Positions 1 through 8,666 of a stretch of DNA of 64,000 nt are shown in pieces. Every line of letters begins with the position of its first letter. The first letter of the stretch is position 1. Source of the stretch: Brevibacillus brevis (GTDB taxonomy: Bacteria; Bacillota; Bacilli; Brevibacillales; Brevibacillaceae). The position numbers and the translations under genes are program-made. The notes beneath the pieces were generated by a model. It had not been told where the DNA came from and made no database searches. It saw nothing but the letters and a program-made list of their open reading frames with translations. Location: NCBI RefSeq assembly GCF_031583145.1, contig NZ_CP134050.1, positions 3,919,501 to 3,983,500 of the forward strand, given 5' to 3'.

Positions 1-111
1 ACGCCTCTTCCCGGCTTGAAAATCGAGCTGGCCCCTACCGCACAGGAAAAGGAATCATGCAAGGCGTTTGGCGTTTCTTTCGTGGAGCTGTTCAGCACAG
101 AAACCGCCTGA
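1..111 (+). CDS. C-terminal end of an unidentified protein (partial)
   Basis: An open frame runs from the first base to a TGA at 109-111 and encodes about 36 residues ending in FVELFSTETA. The gene starts outside the window. The residues look like ordinary protein sequence, but too little is present to assign a family. The next gene on the same strand starts about 85 bases later with its own ribosome site. Confidence 0.5.
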   Translation, partial: TPLPGLKIELAPTAQEKESCKAFGVSFVELFSTETA

Positions 112-197
112 AACCCCTTTCATTCTCATGCTTCTCAAAGAGGGCGCCTTTATGATACACTGTCCATCCAGCACTTTTTTCCTAGGAGGTACTCAAG

Positions 198-746
198 ATG
201 AAACTGCATACAGACAGCATTTACTTGCGCCCTCTCACATGGGAAGACGCCGCCGAGCTTCTGGAGCTGCGACGGCGAAATCACGAATTTTTCCAACTTT
301 TTGAACCGATTCGCCCTGCTTCCTACCTTACATTGGAGGGGCAGCAGGAACTGATCGCCCAGGCCATAAGCGATTTTGCCAAGCAAACTGCCTTTGCGTT
401 CGGTGTTTTCTTGCGGGATAATGACCAGATGATCGGCCGGGTATCCCTGTCCAATGTAGCGCGGGGAGCTTGGCAAAACGCTACCTTGGGATACTTCCTC
501 GACAAGGAGCTCAACGGCAAAGGGTATACGACTGCTGCTGTCGGACTGGCTCTTCGGTACGCCTTTACCGACGGACAGCTCCATCGGGTACAGGCCGGCG
601 TGATGCCCCGAAACCTCGGCTCTATCCGCGTCCTCGAAAAAAACGGATTCCGATATGAAGGCCTCTCGCTACGTTACTTGCAAATCAACGGCAAATGGGA
701 AGACCACAACATGTACGCCATCACGGTCGAGGAGTGGGAGAAATAG
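198..746 (+). CDS. GNAT family N-acetyltransferase (RimJ/RimL type)
   Basis: This 182-residue protein looks like a RimJ/RimL-type acetyltransferase, which moves the acetyl group of acetyl-CoA to an amino group on a protein N terminus or small molecule. The N terminus has the family pattern of a short strand followed by YLRPLTWEDA. The C-terminal half carries the LGYFLDKELNGKGY acetyl-CoA region and the terminal GSIRVLEKNGF motif. The start ATG is preceded by CTAGGAGGT. Its last 26 bases overlap the convergent ecsC-like gene. The substrate cannot be told from sequence; the family call is firm. Confidence 0.88.
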   Translation: MKLHTDSIYLRPLTWEDAAELLELRRRNHEFFQLFEPIRPASYLTLEGQQELIAQAISDFAKQTAFAFGVFLRDNDQMIGRVSLSNVARGAWQNATLGYFLDKELNGKGYTTAAVGLALRYAFTDGQLHRVQAGVMPRNLGSIRVLEKNGFRYEGLSLRYLQINGKWEDHNMYAITVEEWEK

Positions 747-1557
747 ATTCGACTCCCGCGTTAGTCTCCCGCAGCCGCTCCAGAATGCGCCGTTTTCGGT
801 ACAGCATCATGCCTGCCTCCGCGACATCCTGCACGGACGAGCGGTTGATGTAGGCGCCAAACAAGATCCCGGCGATGGGAACCATCTGGAACAGTTTTTT
901 CCACCCGAAGTTTTCCGTATAGGTCAATACGACTTCTCGCCAGCCTTGGAGCTGTGCCATGACATCCTTCTCCGCAGCGGGATTGTCAAACTGAGCCAGC
1001 TCCTCGAGGATGGCTTTTTTTCCGACGATGTCAGAAGAAGCAAATTGCAGGCACTTGATCACGAATAACCGCTCTCTTTTCTCCTCGGGGCGATACCCGT
1101 AGCAGAGCGCCATTTCTTGCAAAACTTTCAGCGAGGTTCCCACCAACAGAGGGATGTCCAGCGCGAGGGTGAAAATGCCGCCAATACCGGTTGTGGCCCC
1201 CTGTACCGTAGCGAACGTAGCTCTGGACTCCTTCAAGTCACTCGCGACCGCATCCATCAGCGCCAGTGGCGTTCTCGCCATCTCATCCGCATCCGGCCCC
1301 TGCGCGAGCCCCATCCGACTGCGGAACTTGGCGTACACCGCTTCGTCTTTCGCCAGGTACTTCCCTCCCGTTTCCAGGAAGGCCGCCATTTCATCAACAG
1401 CCGCCCCGAGCTTCTCCCTCACCACCTTTGGCGTGATCCGATCCAGCAACACAAAGGGCAGCCTGCCCAGCTTTTCCCAAAACCACAAGTCTTTTTGCTG
1501 TGCCTCCCAGGCTTCCACTTCTCTCAACGCCTGATACAAGGACTCTCTCGTTTCCAT
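721..1557 (-). CDS. EcsC family protein
   Basis: This 278-residue protein resembles the EcsC family. EcsC was named as the third gene of the Bacillus ecs ABC transporter locus, but most members stand alone and their biochemical role is unclear. The N-terminal 100 residues are charged and helical (EVEAWEAQQKDLWFWEKLGRL). The middle has a glycine-rich, membrane-compatible stretch (TTGIGGIFTLALDIPLL) typical of the family. A GGAGAT ribosome site precedes the ATG. The 66-residue gene upstream ends 13 bases before this start, so the two are probably co-transcribed. The 3' end overlaps the convergent acetyltransferase by 26 bases. Confidence 0.82.
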   Translation of the reverse strand: METRESLYQALREVEAWEAQQKDLWFWEKLGRLPFVLLDRITPKVVREKLGAAVDEMAAFLETGGKYLAKDEAVYAKFRSRMGLAQGPDADEMARTPLALMDAVASDLKESRATFATVQGATTGIGGIFTLALDIPLLVGTSLKVLQEMALCYGYRPEEKRERLFVIKCLQFASSDIVGKKAILEELAQFDNPAAEKDVMAQLQGWREVVLTYTENFGWKKLFQMVPIAGILFGAYINRSSVQDVAEAGMMLYRKRRILERLRETNAGVESISPTPRP

Positions 1558-1570
1558 CCTCTATCTCCTT

Positions 1571-1771
1571 TCAAGAGCGACCGCCGTGTTCCCGCTTCCA
1601 CAGACATTGGTTGCGGAGCAAATGCTTCACGTATTGCTGCAGCTCTTCTGCCGACTTCATCCCGGCAAACTCCTCTATTCCTCTTACGATTCCGAGTTTG
1701 GAATGTTTCACTTCTTGGGCTTCGATCCGAAAACCGAACTTCTCCAGAACAGCTCTCTGTTCTTCTGTCAT
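1571..1771 (-). CDS. small conserved-looking protein, unknown function
   Basis: This 66-residue protein is acidic to neutral, with a helical N terminus (MTEEQRAVLEKFGF) and a C-terminal cluster of basic residues. It has no signal peptide, membrane segment or known motif that I can see. An AGGAGG sequence lies a few bases upstream of the ATG, which is good evidence that it is translated. It lies 13 bases upstream of the EcsC-family gene on the same strand, so the two probably form an operon. I do not recognise the family. Confidence 0.62.
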   Translation of the reverse strand: MTEEQRAVLEKFGFRIEAQEVKHSKLGIVRGIEEFAGMKSAEELQQYVKHLLRNQCLWKREHGGRS

Positions 1772-1788
1772 GCGCTTCTCCTCCTACA

Positions 1789-1815
1789 GCAAAACCCCCT
1801 GCATCGCAGAGGGTT
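1789..1815 (-). terminator. intrinsic terminator of the secreted-protein gene
   Basis: On the minus strand AACCCTCTGC and GCAGGGGGTT form a near-perfect stem with a 3-base loop, followed by TTGC. It lies just after the stop at 1827. Confidence 0.6.
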
Positions 1816-1826
1816 CGTCCTATTCT

Positions 1827-3878
1827 TTATTGTACGTCAATCGTGAGCGTTAAAGTCTGCTCCTGTTCGATAAAATCCGTGTCTTTCTTGTAGGATTTCA
1901 AATAAGATATGACCTTGCACGACTGATATCCAAGCGTATTTGTCACCTTGATCGTATACACGCCTGGTTTGCGGTCGTGAAAATCGATGATCTGCTTCAG
2001 GTCGAGCGAATCGACGCCCTCGTTTGCTTCCTTTTCCCCATCCGTGCGGAGAATCCTCGGCTTCAGCTTGGTGAGCACGTCGTCATTGTAGCTGATTTCC
2101 ACTTCATTGCTCGATTCCATCGTTCCTTGGCCCTGCGCAGCGCCCATGGGTGTTTTGCCGTCTTCCCAGACCAAATTGGGAATATGCACGTATCGCCGGT
2201 CCGTCTTGCTGGATTTATTGAGGGTGATTCGCTTCGTCCCCTTGCTTTCCACATGGGTAGACATCAGCTCCAGCTCTGACAAATCGCTCAAGTCGCTTTC
2301 TCCCTCTACCACGATCCGATCGCCGTCGCGATACTCTTTGCCCGATTTGCTTACGAAACGCATCTTTGTCGGTACGGGAGCGACTCCTGCCTCTCCCGGA
2401 TCACATACTGGCGCTGACGAAATCGGCGGCACATCTTCGATCACTTGGATGTACCCGCACCACGACTTGCTCGGTTCCCGTTTGCTGTAATAATTGATCT
2501 TGTAGCGCCCTGGATTGAGGCTGGACAGCTTGAGGGCCGTATGATCCCAGTTCAGCTTGGCGCTGTCCACTATAATGTTGTCCACCGCCCATACCCCGGG
2601 CCCTTCCTCGTCATCCGCCTCACTCCCGTACTTGACGTGATCCGCAGCTGTCGTCAGCCAGATCAGATGGATCGGATTTTGGTACAGCCTGACGGTCACA
2701 TCGGACGAATACAGGTCTTGCCGCTCCACGAGCAACGACGATTTCTCGTTGTTTTGCATCAAGACATCCATGGTCGCCGTAGCCGATGCAGGCCCGCATG
2801 CCTCCGGCGTACCGGGAATCTGGATCTGTACGGTAGACTCCGTACTCATCCAGTCATAGGAAGATTCCTGGTCCTGATTAGGCTGAAACGTTACATTGAT
2901 CTTCATGCCGGCGAGCATTTCCGGTATGGCGACCTCTATAGATTGCGAATCGGTCAGCGTTTGCCCGGTGCCGTTCACCCACCAGCGCCCGGGGAATGGC
3001 GAGTAAAGCTGTACCGATCCGGGAGCCTCTGGGGCGGTAATTAGTTGATTCTGCGAAAGCTTCTGCCCGTTCTCGTCTTTGCCCAGGTACAGCTCGGCCA
3101 GTCCTACCTGGATGGCGACTGACCATGGGGTAAGGCTCCCGTCATCCGGAAGAAACAGGAGCTCGTACTCTCCCTTTTGCAAGGTTCCCGTCGAGAATAG
3201 CGTACCCGCGACCGACCTCATCTCCGTCCCGGTCGTTTTGTTTGTCAGCTTCCACGTACCTTGAACTGCACTTGTAAAGCTTTTGGAGCCAAACAGCCCG
3301 AAGATCGCAGCGGTCCCTCCCGATGGCACCGTCTCTCCCGTCGGTTTTTCTCCTTCATAAATGAACGGGTAGTTTTGGGCTTCCACTCGGAACCGCACGC
3401 TAACTGTACTGCTTTGAGCGTTTCCGTCCTTCACGACAAAGGTCAAGGTATGTATGCCGGCAGTGAGCTTGGAGGAAGGAATGGTAAACCTCGGGACTTC
3501 CCATTTCAACGTGGACTGGTTGGCATGCTTCTCCCCTCGAAAGGCAGTCAGCTCCGTACCGTCGAGAAACACTTCGTAGCGATTCACGTTTGTGCCGCTT
3601 CCATACGTTGTTTGCGTGAGGTCAACATCCAGCGGAGTATCCGGCGGGAGAATAAACTCGTCGTTTTTCACCCAGTTCCACCCGCCCGTAGACAAGCCTG
3701 CAACCTGGTAGTCATTAAATACGATACGATCGTGAATCGGCTTCTGTACGGGTTTCGACACCTGACTGTTCCGCTTCATCGTTGTAGACGCCCCCAGTGC
3801 TGGCGAGACGGAAATGCCTGACAACAGGCTTCCAGTTGCCAGACACACCAAAAGCGCTGATACAACCCATTTTTTCAC
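1827..3878 (-). CDS. large secreted protein with signal peptide, unknown function
   Basis: This protein of about 683 residues starts with a classical Sec signal peptide: a KKW basic tip, a hydrophobic core (VSALLVCLATG) and a probable AxA cleavage near SPALGAS. The mature part looks like beta-rich, Ig-like modules; one segment (FDLDGTELTAF-like, then SKLTAGIHTLTFVVKDG) is typical of extracellular beta-sandwich domains. I see no catalytic motif or cell-wall anchor. The GTG at 3876-3878 is preferred because GAGAGG lies 7 bases upstream and the signal peptide begins there; an upstream ATG at 3908 has a poor ribosome site. It is a single transcription unit with a terminator after it. An extracellular structural or binding role is only inference. 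Confidence 0.7.
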   Translation of the reverse strand: MKKWVVSALLVCLATGSLLSGISVSPALGASTTMKRNSQVSKPVQKPIHDRIVFNDYQVAGLSTGGWNWVKNDEFILPPDTPLDVDLTQTTYGSGTNVNRYEVFLDGTELTAFRGEKHANQSTLKWEVPRFTIPSSKLTAGIHTLTFVVKDGNAQSSTVSVRFRVEAQNYPFIYEGEKPTGETVPSGGTAAIFGLFGSKSFTSAVQGTWKLTNKTTGTEMRSVAGTLFSTGTLQKGEYELLFLPDDGSLTPWSVAIQVGLAELYLGKDENGQKLSQNQLITAPEAPGSVQLYSPFPGRWWVNGTGQTLTDSQSIEVAIPEMLAGMKINVTFQPNQDQESSYDWMSTESTVQIQIPGTPEACGPASATATMDVLMQNNEKSSLLVERQDLYSSDVTVRLYQNPIHLIWLTTAADHVKYGSEADDEEGPGVWAVDNIIVDSAKLNWDHTALKLSSLNPGRYKINYYSKREPSKSWCGYIQVIEDVPPISSAPVCDPGEAGVAPVPTKMRFVSKSGKEYRDGDRIVVEGESDLSDLSELELMSTHVESKGTKRITLNKSSKTDRRYVHIPNLVWEDGKTPMGAAQGQGTMESSNEVEISYNDDVLTKLKPRILRTDGEKEANEGVDSLDLKQIIDFHDRKPGVYTIKVTNTLGYQSCKVISYLKSYKKDTDFIEQEQTLTLTIDVQ

Positions 3879-4095
3879 TTGATGTCCTCTCACTTTCTCT
3901 ATCTGCATCGTTCGTCTGAATCCTAATTCGACAAAATCAGCGCTTCTCCTTTTGTTTCCAGTCAGGAAAATGTTTCCGATCTGAAGAAAAGAACGCTATG
4001 CAAAGACTCATAGGATAAACCTATCAAAATAATAATTTATATAGATTTGACTAATATTCTCCTGGCTGGTAAAACAAGGGTAAGGAGGGGTTGAC

Positions 4096-4890
4096 ATGAG
4101 TCACACCATGCAATGGAACGCAGGCCACTACGATGAAAAAATGAACTTTGTCTCTCAGTATGGAAAAGGATTGATCGACTGGCTTGCACCGGTAGCAGGC
4201 GAACGCATTCTGGACCTTGGCTGTGGCACGGGTGATCTGACTGCTCAGTTGGCTGAGACCGGAGCCGTCGTGACAGGAAGCGATTTTTCCCCCGAAATGA
4301 TCGCAACCGCCCGCAGCAAATACCCGCACTTGTCCTTTGAGGTAGCGGACGCCCACACGTATCGCACGGATCAGCCATATGACGCCATCTTCTCAAACGC
4401 TGCCCTGCACTGGATGAAGGGTCCCGAGGAAGTAGCGAAGTCCGTTTGGCTGGCACTTGCTCCTGGCGGGCGGTTCGTGGCTGAATTCGGAGGGAAAGGC
4501 AACTGCGAGCAAGTGATCCAGGCACTGCGCTTCGCCCTCGGCAAGATCGGAATCTCGGCTGACGACAGACACCCGTGGTACTTTCCCAGTGTAGGGGAGT
4601 ACACCTCTCTGTTGGAGAGACAAGGCTTTCGCGTTGTTTTGGCCTCTCATTTCGATCGCCCCACCGTCATGCCAGACAACGACCGAGGTCTCAGACATTG
4701 GCTGGACTCGTTTTGCAGCCCCTTTTTTGCCGGTCTGACCGAAAACGAAATAGATGAGGCTTGCAGGGCTGCTACCGAATGGCTGCGCCCTACCCTTTAC
4801 TCGGGGGGTCAGTGGATCATCGACTACAAACGAATTCGCGTGATCGCCCGGAAAGAGTCGGCGACTGGCGATCAAGGGGCAGCGTCATGA
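4096..4890 (+). CDS. class I SAM-dependent methyltransferase
   Basis: This 264-residue protein is a cytosolic Rossmann-fold methyltransferase using S-adenosylmethionine. Motif I is ILDLGCGTGDLTAQL (about residues 35-50), followed by GSDFSPEMIATAR for ribose binding, and motif IV lies around DAIFSNAALHWM. The N terminus (MQWNAGHYDEKMNFVSQYG) and the ALHWM segment resemble the trans-aconitate methyltransferase group, but the acceptor cannot be assigned. AAGGAGG precedes the ATG. Its TGA overlaps the ATG of the next gene (ATGA), so the two are translationally coupled. Confidence 0.88.
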   Translation: MSHTMQWNAGHYDEKMNFVSQYGKGLIDWLAPVAGERILDLGCGTGDLTAQLAETGAVVTGSDFSPEMIATARSKYPHLSFEVADAHTYRTDQPYDAIFSNAALHWMKGPEEVAKSVWLALAPGGRFVAEFGGKGNCEQVIQALRFALGKIGISADDRHPWYFPSVGEYTSLLERQGFRVVLASHFDRPTVMPDNDRGLRHWLDSFCSPFFAGLTENEIDEACRAATEWLRPTLYSGGQWIIDYKRIRVIARKESATGDQGAAS

Positions 4891-5576
4891 AGCGAATCGC
4901 TTGCCTGCACGCGAACCATTCGAACATCCCGCTGTTGGACGAGGCGGTTGCCCCCTGGAACGCGGAGCTCGTGCATTACGTGGATCCGGGGTCGCTCTTG
5001 CAACACACAGGGGTATGCTCGCCCACAACCGAACAGTCCCATGACCGCTTGATCAGCCAACTGCTTTGGATGGAGGCAGCCAACCCGGACGCGATCGTCA
5101 TCACTTGTACGCAGTACGCTGCCGCCCTGAAGGCTGAGGACGAAGCGCGGCTACGTACGCCAGTCTTCACCATCGACGGCCCTTTTCTGGCAGACATAGC
5201 CGAACGCGAAGGCCCGCAAACCTTGCTGTTCGCCAATCCCGCGACGGTGACCCCGACCATGCAGCGCCTGCAAGCTTATGCTGCCGCTAATGGGCTGCGC
5301 CCTCAAATCGAAGTCCGGCAGCTTACGGGAGCGTTCGCTTTGCTCATGGAAAACAAGCAGGAAGCGTATCTGGAAGCTGTGCGCCGTGCACTCGACGAGC
5401 TTCTCTCGGCCACCGGTCAAGCTTCTCTGTCAGTAGCCCAGCTCTCCATGGTCCCCGTCGCCCGCCGGTTCACAGCGGAAACGGGTAGGGCCATCGGTCA
5501 TCCTCTGCAAAGTTTGACGACCCGGATAGTCCAAACGCTTCAACTTGAATGGGCCGAAAGCTCGAATCGCTCATAA
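4887..5576 (+). CDS. Asp/Glu racemase-like protein
   Basis: This 229-residue protein resembles the aspartate/glutamate/hydantoin racemase superfamily. A VITCTQYAAAL segment supplies one possible catalytic cysteine in the usual place. The second conserved cysteine of true racemases is not evident near LSMVPVARRF, so racemase activity is uncertain. The start ATG overlaps the stop of the methyltransferase gene (ATGA), although the frame stays open further upstream. Coupling to the methyltransferase suggests a shared small-molecule pathway. A strong terminator follows. Confidence 0.7.
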   Translation: MKRIACLHANHSNIPLLDEAVAPWNAELVHYVDPGSLLQHTGVCSPTTEQSHDRLISQLLWMEAANPDAIVITCTQYAAALKAEDEARLRTPVFTIDGPFLADIAEREGPQTLLFANPATVTPTMQRLQAYAAANGLRPQIEVRQLTGAFALLMENKQEAYLEAVRRALDELLSATGQASLSVAQLSMVPVARRFTAETGRAIGHPLQSLTTRIVQTLQLEWAESSNRS

Positions 5577-5579
5577 TAA

Positions 5580-5618
5580 ATCCCCGGTTCGGCCGTGCTG
5601 CCAAACCGGGGACTTTTT
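5580..5618 (+). terminator. intrinsic terminator after the methyltransferase/racemase-like pair
   Basis: TCCCCGGTT (5581-5589) pairs with AACCGGGGA (5604-5612) and is followed by CTTTTT. On the minus strand the stem is followed by TTTATT, so it may also stop the facing efflux operon. Confidence 0.8.
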
Positions 5619-5656
5619 CAATCGAAGTGCGCTTGCAGGGTTTCAGATACCTTTAC

Positions 5657-7171
5657 TTATGCGTTGGTCATCAGTACTTCATCGCCTTCGCTTAGACCAT
5701 CGGTAATTTCGATAAAGTCCGTGCCTTCCACGCCGATCTTCACTTCTTTGGGAGTCGGCTCACCCGATTGCGGATCCTTGACCATGACGGTGCCCTTTCC
5801 TTCTTCCATGACCTCCACGGCGTTTAGCGGGAGCCGCTTGACGTTTTCTTTCTGCTGCACGTAAATGTCGCAGTCTCCTGTCATGCCATGCTTCATCTCG
5901 GATGTCTCGCTCAGCTCTACCTTGACGGCAAAACGCACTGACTTGTCTTCCTTGGTCCCTTCTTTTGGGATATCGATGACTTTTCCTTTGAACGGACGAT
6001 TGCCAAAGGCAGTCACATATACGTCGACCGCCTGACCCAGCTTGATCGAAGGGATGTCAATTTCGTCCACCGCCGCCATGAAGTACACCGCGGACGTATC
6101 CATGATGACGACTGCCGGTTCGCCCGAGCCGGGGGTCTCTCCTTCTTTCACGTTCAGCTTTGTGATGACGCCGCTGATCGGCGCCTCCACTTGCTTTTTT
6201 GCGATCTCCCTTTTCTTTTGCTCCATGGTCAGCAGCGATTCTTTCAAAGCCAGCTCTTTTTCCCTCAGCTCCAGGTCGGACGACGTCATATCCATCTTGA
6301 ACAGCTCCTGTCCGACCTTGACCTCATCATCTTTCTCGACTTCCACTTTTCCGATCTTCCCGTGAGTGCCTGCGAGCAGCTCCATCTCGTCTGGGAGTTC
6401 GAATGGTGTCGGGATCTGGCTGGCGTACAGCACACCCTTGGGATCCGTGTACTGGACTTCCCCCATGTCTCCGACGTACAGAGCCCCCGGCTTTTTGACG
6501 AGCACCTCGACGTTGTGAACACCGCCGACCCCTTTTTCCTTTTGTCCGACGAGGTCGATGTGGGTGACCGTCCCCTCAATATAATAGAGAGAAGCCGTGA
6601 TGAACACCTTCACCTTTTGGCCGATGCGGAATTGTTCCGCTTCGTAGGCGCTGAATTTCCCGGTAATTTTCAAATAATCGGTATTGGTCAGTTTCGCGAC
6701 GACGGTGTCCGGGGTGACTACATCCCCTTCCTTCACCAGCACTTCCTTGATCTTTCCTTCTTTGTCCGCCTTGATCCGGTCTTTCTTGTCTTTCAGTTCC
6801 GCCAGTTCCTTTTGCGCTCGCAGGATGCCGAGCTCCTGCTTCTGCATTTCCAGCTGGGCGTCCGTACTGTCTACGGTAAACAGCACATCTCCTTTTTTCA
6901 CGGTCTGCCCTTCTTTGACCAGCAGCCGCTCCACTTTGCCGCTAAGCTCCGGCTTCACTTCCTCGCGGGCTTTGGCCTCCACTGTCCCGGAAGCAAAAAT
7001 CGTCTTTTTCACCGTCCCCACGTCGACGTTTGCCGTTGGAAACGACGGCTGCTCCGGAGGCGTTTCGGCGGTAGCCGCGTCCTTCGCTTTCAGGGAGGTG
7101 TAGCCGTAGTATCCACCTCCGCCCAACACGATTACGACTGCTGCCAGTATGATCCACTTTTTCTTGTTCAT
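5657..7171 (-). CDS. efflux adaptor subunit (MacA/HlyD/YknX-like)
   Basis: This 504-residue protein is the extracytoplasmic adaptor of a tripartite-like ABC exporter. It has an N-terminal membrane anchor (KKWIILAAVVIVLGGGGYYGY), a first biotinyl-lipoyl half (VEAKAREEVKPELSGKV), and charged helical segments that would form a hairpin (ELGILRAQKELAELKDKK and LELREKELALKESLLTMEQKK). A second lipoyl half follows (APISGVITKLNVKEGE), then beta-barrel and membrane-proximal domains. The interior holds two adaptor-like repeats, making it longer than a usual MacA of about 370 residues. It is the last gene of an ATPase-permease-adaptor operon and starts 20 bases after the permease stop. Confidence 0.85.
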   Translation of the reverse strand: MNKKKWIILAAVVIVLGGGGYYGYTSLKAKDAATAETPPEQPSFPTANVDVGTVKKTIFASGTVEAKAREEVKPELSGKVERLLVKEGQTVKKGDVLFTVDSTDAQLEMQKQELGILRAQKELAELKDKKDRIKADKEGKIKEVLVKEGDVVTPDTVVAKLTNTDYLKITGKFSAYEAEQFRIGQKVKVFITASLYYIEGTVTHIDLVGQKEKGVGGVHNVEVLVKKPGALYVGDMGEVQYTDPKGVLYASQIPTPFELPDEMELLAGTHGKIGKVEVEKDDEVKVGQELFKMDMTSSDLELREKELALKESLLTMEQKKREIAKKQVEAPISGVITKLNVKEGETPGSGEPAVVIMDTSAVYFMAAVDEIDIPSIKLGQAVDVYVTAFGNRPFKGKVIDIPKEGTKEDKSVRFAVKVELSETSEMKHGMTGDCDIYVQQKENVKRLPLNAVEVMEEGKGTVMVKDPQSGEPTPKEVKIGVEGTDFIEITDGLSEGDEVLMTNA

Positions 7172-7191
7172 GTCTCGTTCCTCACATTTCG

Positions 7192-8643
7192 TTATTCAGA
7201 TCGGATCGCCTGCAAGGCACTCAGGCGCGAAGCCCGAAACGCAGGGAAAATGCCTGCCAACAGGCCGATGATGAAAGAGAAACCGATGGCAAAGAGTGCC
7301 AGCCATACCGGGATGACTGCCAGCTTCGCCTCTCCCTGTTCGGGGCCTCCGCCTCTGTAGCCCATGTTCAGGCTATCCATGAGGCCGCCTGCCGCACCGA
7401 AGTAATTGACTAGCTCCACGGCGCCCCAGGCAAGTCCGAGTCCGGTCAATCCGCCGATCAGACCGATAAAGCCCGACTCCATCAAAAACAGCCAGCGGAT
7501 GTTGAGCACGGTTGCGCCAATTACTTTCATAATGCCGATTTCCTTTGTCCTCTCCAAAATCGACATGATCATCGTGTTGACGATCCCGATGGTCGCGACC
7601 AAGAGCGAGATGGCTGCGATTCCGCCCAGTACGATCTGGATCACAAAGAAAAACTTGTTGATGGTCTCCAGCTCGCGGGCAGGCGACCACACCTCATAGC
7701 CCTTTTCCTTCAAGGCTAGGACCACGCCCTCCACTTTTTCCCGCGACTCGACCTTCACTGTCAACTGGTCGAACTCGAAGTGATCCTGTTTGGCCTGCTC
7801 GCGGGTCCGTCTACCCGAGCCTTGGGTTTCGTCACCGCGGCCGCGGTTGACCCAGTCGTTCAACTCCTTGATCACACTGATTGGCACGTACACCGCGGTA
7901 GAATAGCGGTGGTTGTCCGATTTTTGCAGCTGGCCGACCACCCTCACCCGCATTTCCTTTTTCTCGTACTTCGGCTCGTCGTCGACTCGATACTCGCGTG
8001 TCAGGATGATCGTGGCGGCCTTGTCGACCAGATTCAGCGTCGCAGGCGCTCCTCCTCCCTCCATGTCAGGGGGGGCAAACGCACGCGGTCCCTTGTTTGC
8101 GGCATCGGCGTTGCGTCGGCGGGCCTCCCGCTGCTCCTTTTCCACGTCGCGCATCTCCCGGGCTACGTCGTACGCGACGACGACCTCTTGCGGGGAGCCG
8201 GACAAATATACTCCTTTCTCGATATCGTTCTTGCGGTAGGCGGCCGATTCATTGACATCCACACCGATCAGCTCGACGTATCCTTCTCGTCTGCCGACCT
8301 TCAGCTTGGCCTGCTCGTTCAGCCGTTTAACCGGCATGACCGCAGCGATGCCCGGGATCGCTTTCAGCTCCTGGACCGCTTCCATGTTCAGCTTTTTCCG
8401 CTCGTCGTCGGGAATGACCCGATCCTCCTCGGGAATGTAATACATCGGCTCTACGTCCATCTCCGTCAGGTTCCCGAAATTCTCCAGGCTCTTGACCGCA
8501 TTCTCCTTGAGCCCGAGACTCAGCGCGATCATGGCGACGATCGCCGCCGTCCCGATCATGACCCCTACCGAGGTGAGGGCCGTTCGCAATTTCATGCGCC
8601 ACAAGTTGCGCCATACTATTCGAAATGAATCCAATACTTTCAC
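7192..8643 (-). CDS. ABC transporter permease (MacB/YknZ-like, FtsX domain)
   Basis: This 483-residue protein has the MacB layout. A first membrane helix lies near the N terminus (LTSVGVMIGTAAIVAMIALSLG), then a large extracytoplasmic domain, then three C-terminal helices of the FtsX type. The conserved SILERTKEIGIMKVIGAT coupling motif and the terminal FPAFRASRLSALQAIRSE are clear. Members use ATP hydrolysis by a partner ATPase to drive mechanotransmission or export of peptides and drugs. The extracytoplasmic domain contains an Arg/Ala-rich insert (EKEQREARRRNADAANKG) followed by a Gly/Pro-rich stretch. It sits 23 bases after the ATPase gene. Confidence 0.88.
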   Translation of the reverse strand: MKVLDSFRIVWRNLWRMKLRTALTSVGVMIGTAAIVAMIALSLGLKENAVKSLENFGNLTEMDVEPMYYIPEEDRVIPDDERKKLNMEAVQELKAIPGIAAVMPVKRLNEQAKLKVGRREGYVELIGVDVNESAAYRKNDIEKGVYLSGSPQEVVVAYDVAREMRDVEKEQREARRRNADAANKGPRAFAPPDMEGGGAPATLNLVDKAATIILTREYRVDDEPKYEKKEMRVRVVGQLQKSDNHRYSTAVYVPISVIKELNDWVNRGRGDETQGSGRRTREQAKQDHFEFDQLTVKVESREKVEGVVLALKEKGYEVWSPARELETINKFFFVIQIVLGGIAAISLLVATIGIVNTMIMSILERTKEIGIMKVIGATVLNIRWLFLMESGFIGLIGGLTGLGLAWGAVELVNYFGAAGGLMDSLNMGYRGGGPEQGEAKLAVIPVWLALFAIGFSFIIGLLAGIFPAFRASRLSALQAIRSE

Positions 8644-8666
8644 TAACGTTCACCTCATACCCGCTG

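Noticed and set aside
6191-7360. 389-codon open frame antisense to the efflux adaptor
   Set aside because: It overlaps a gene with clear family motifs, has no ribosome site and a composition typical of antisense shadow.
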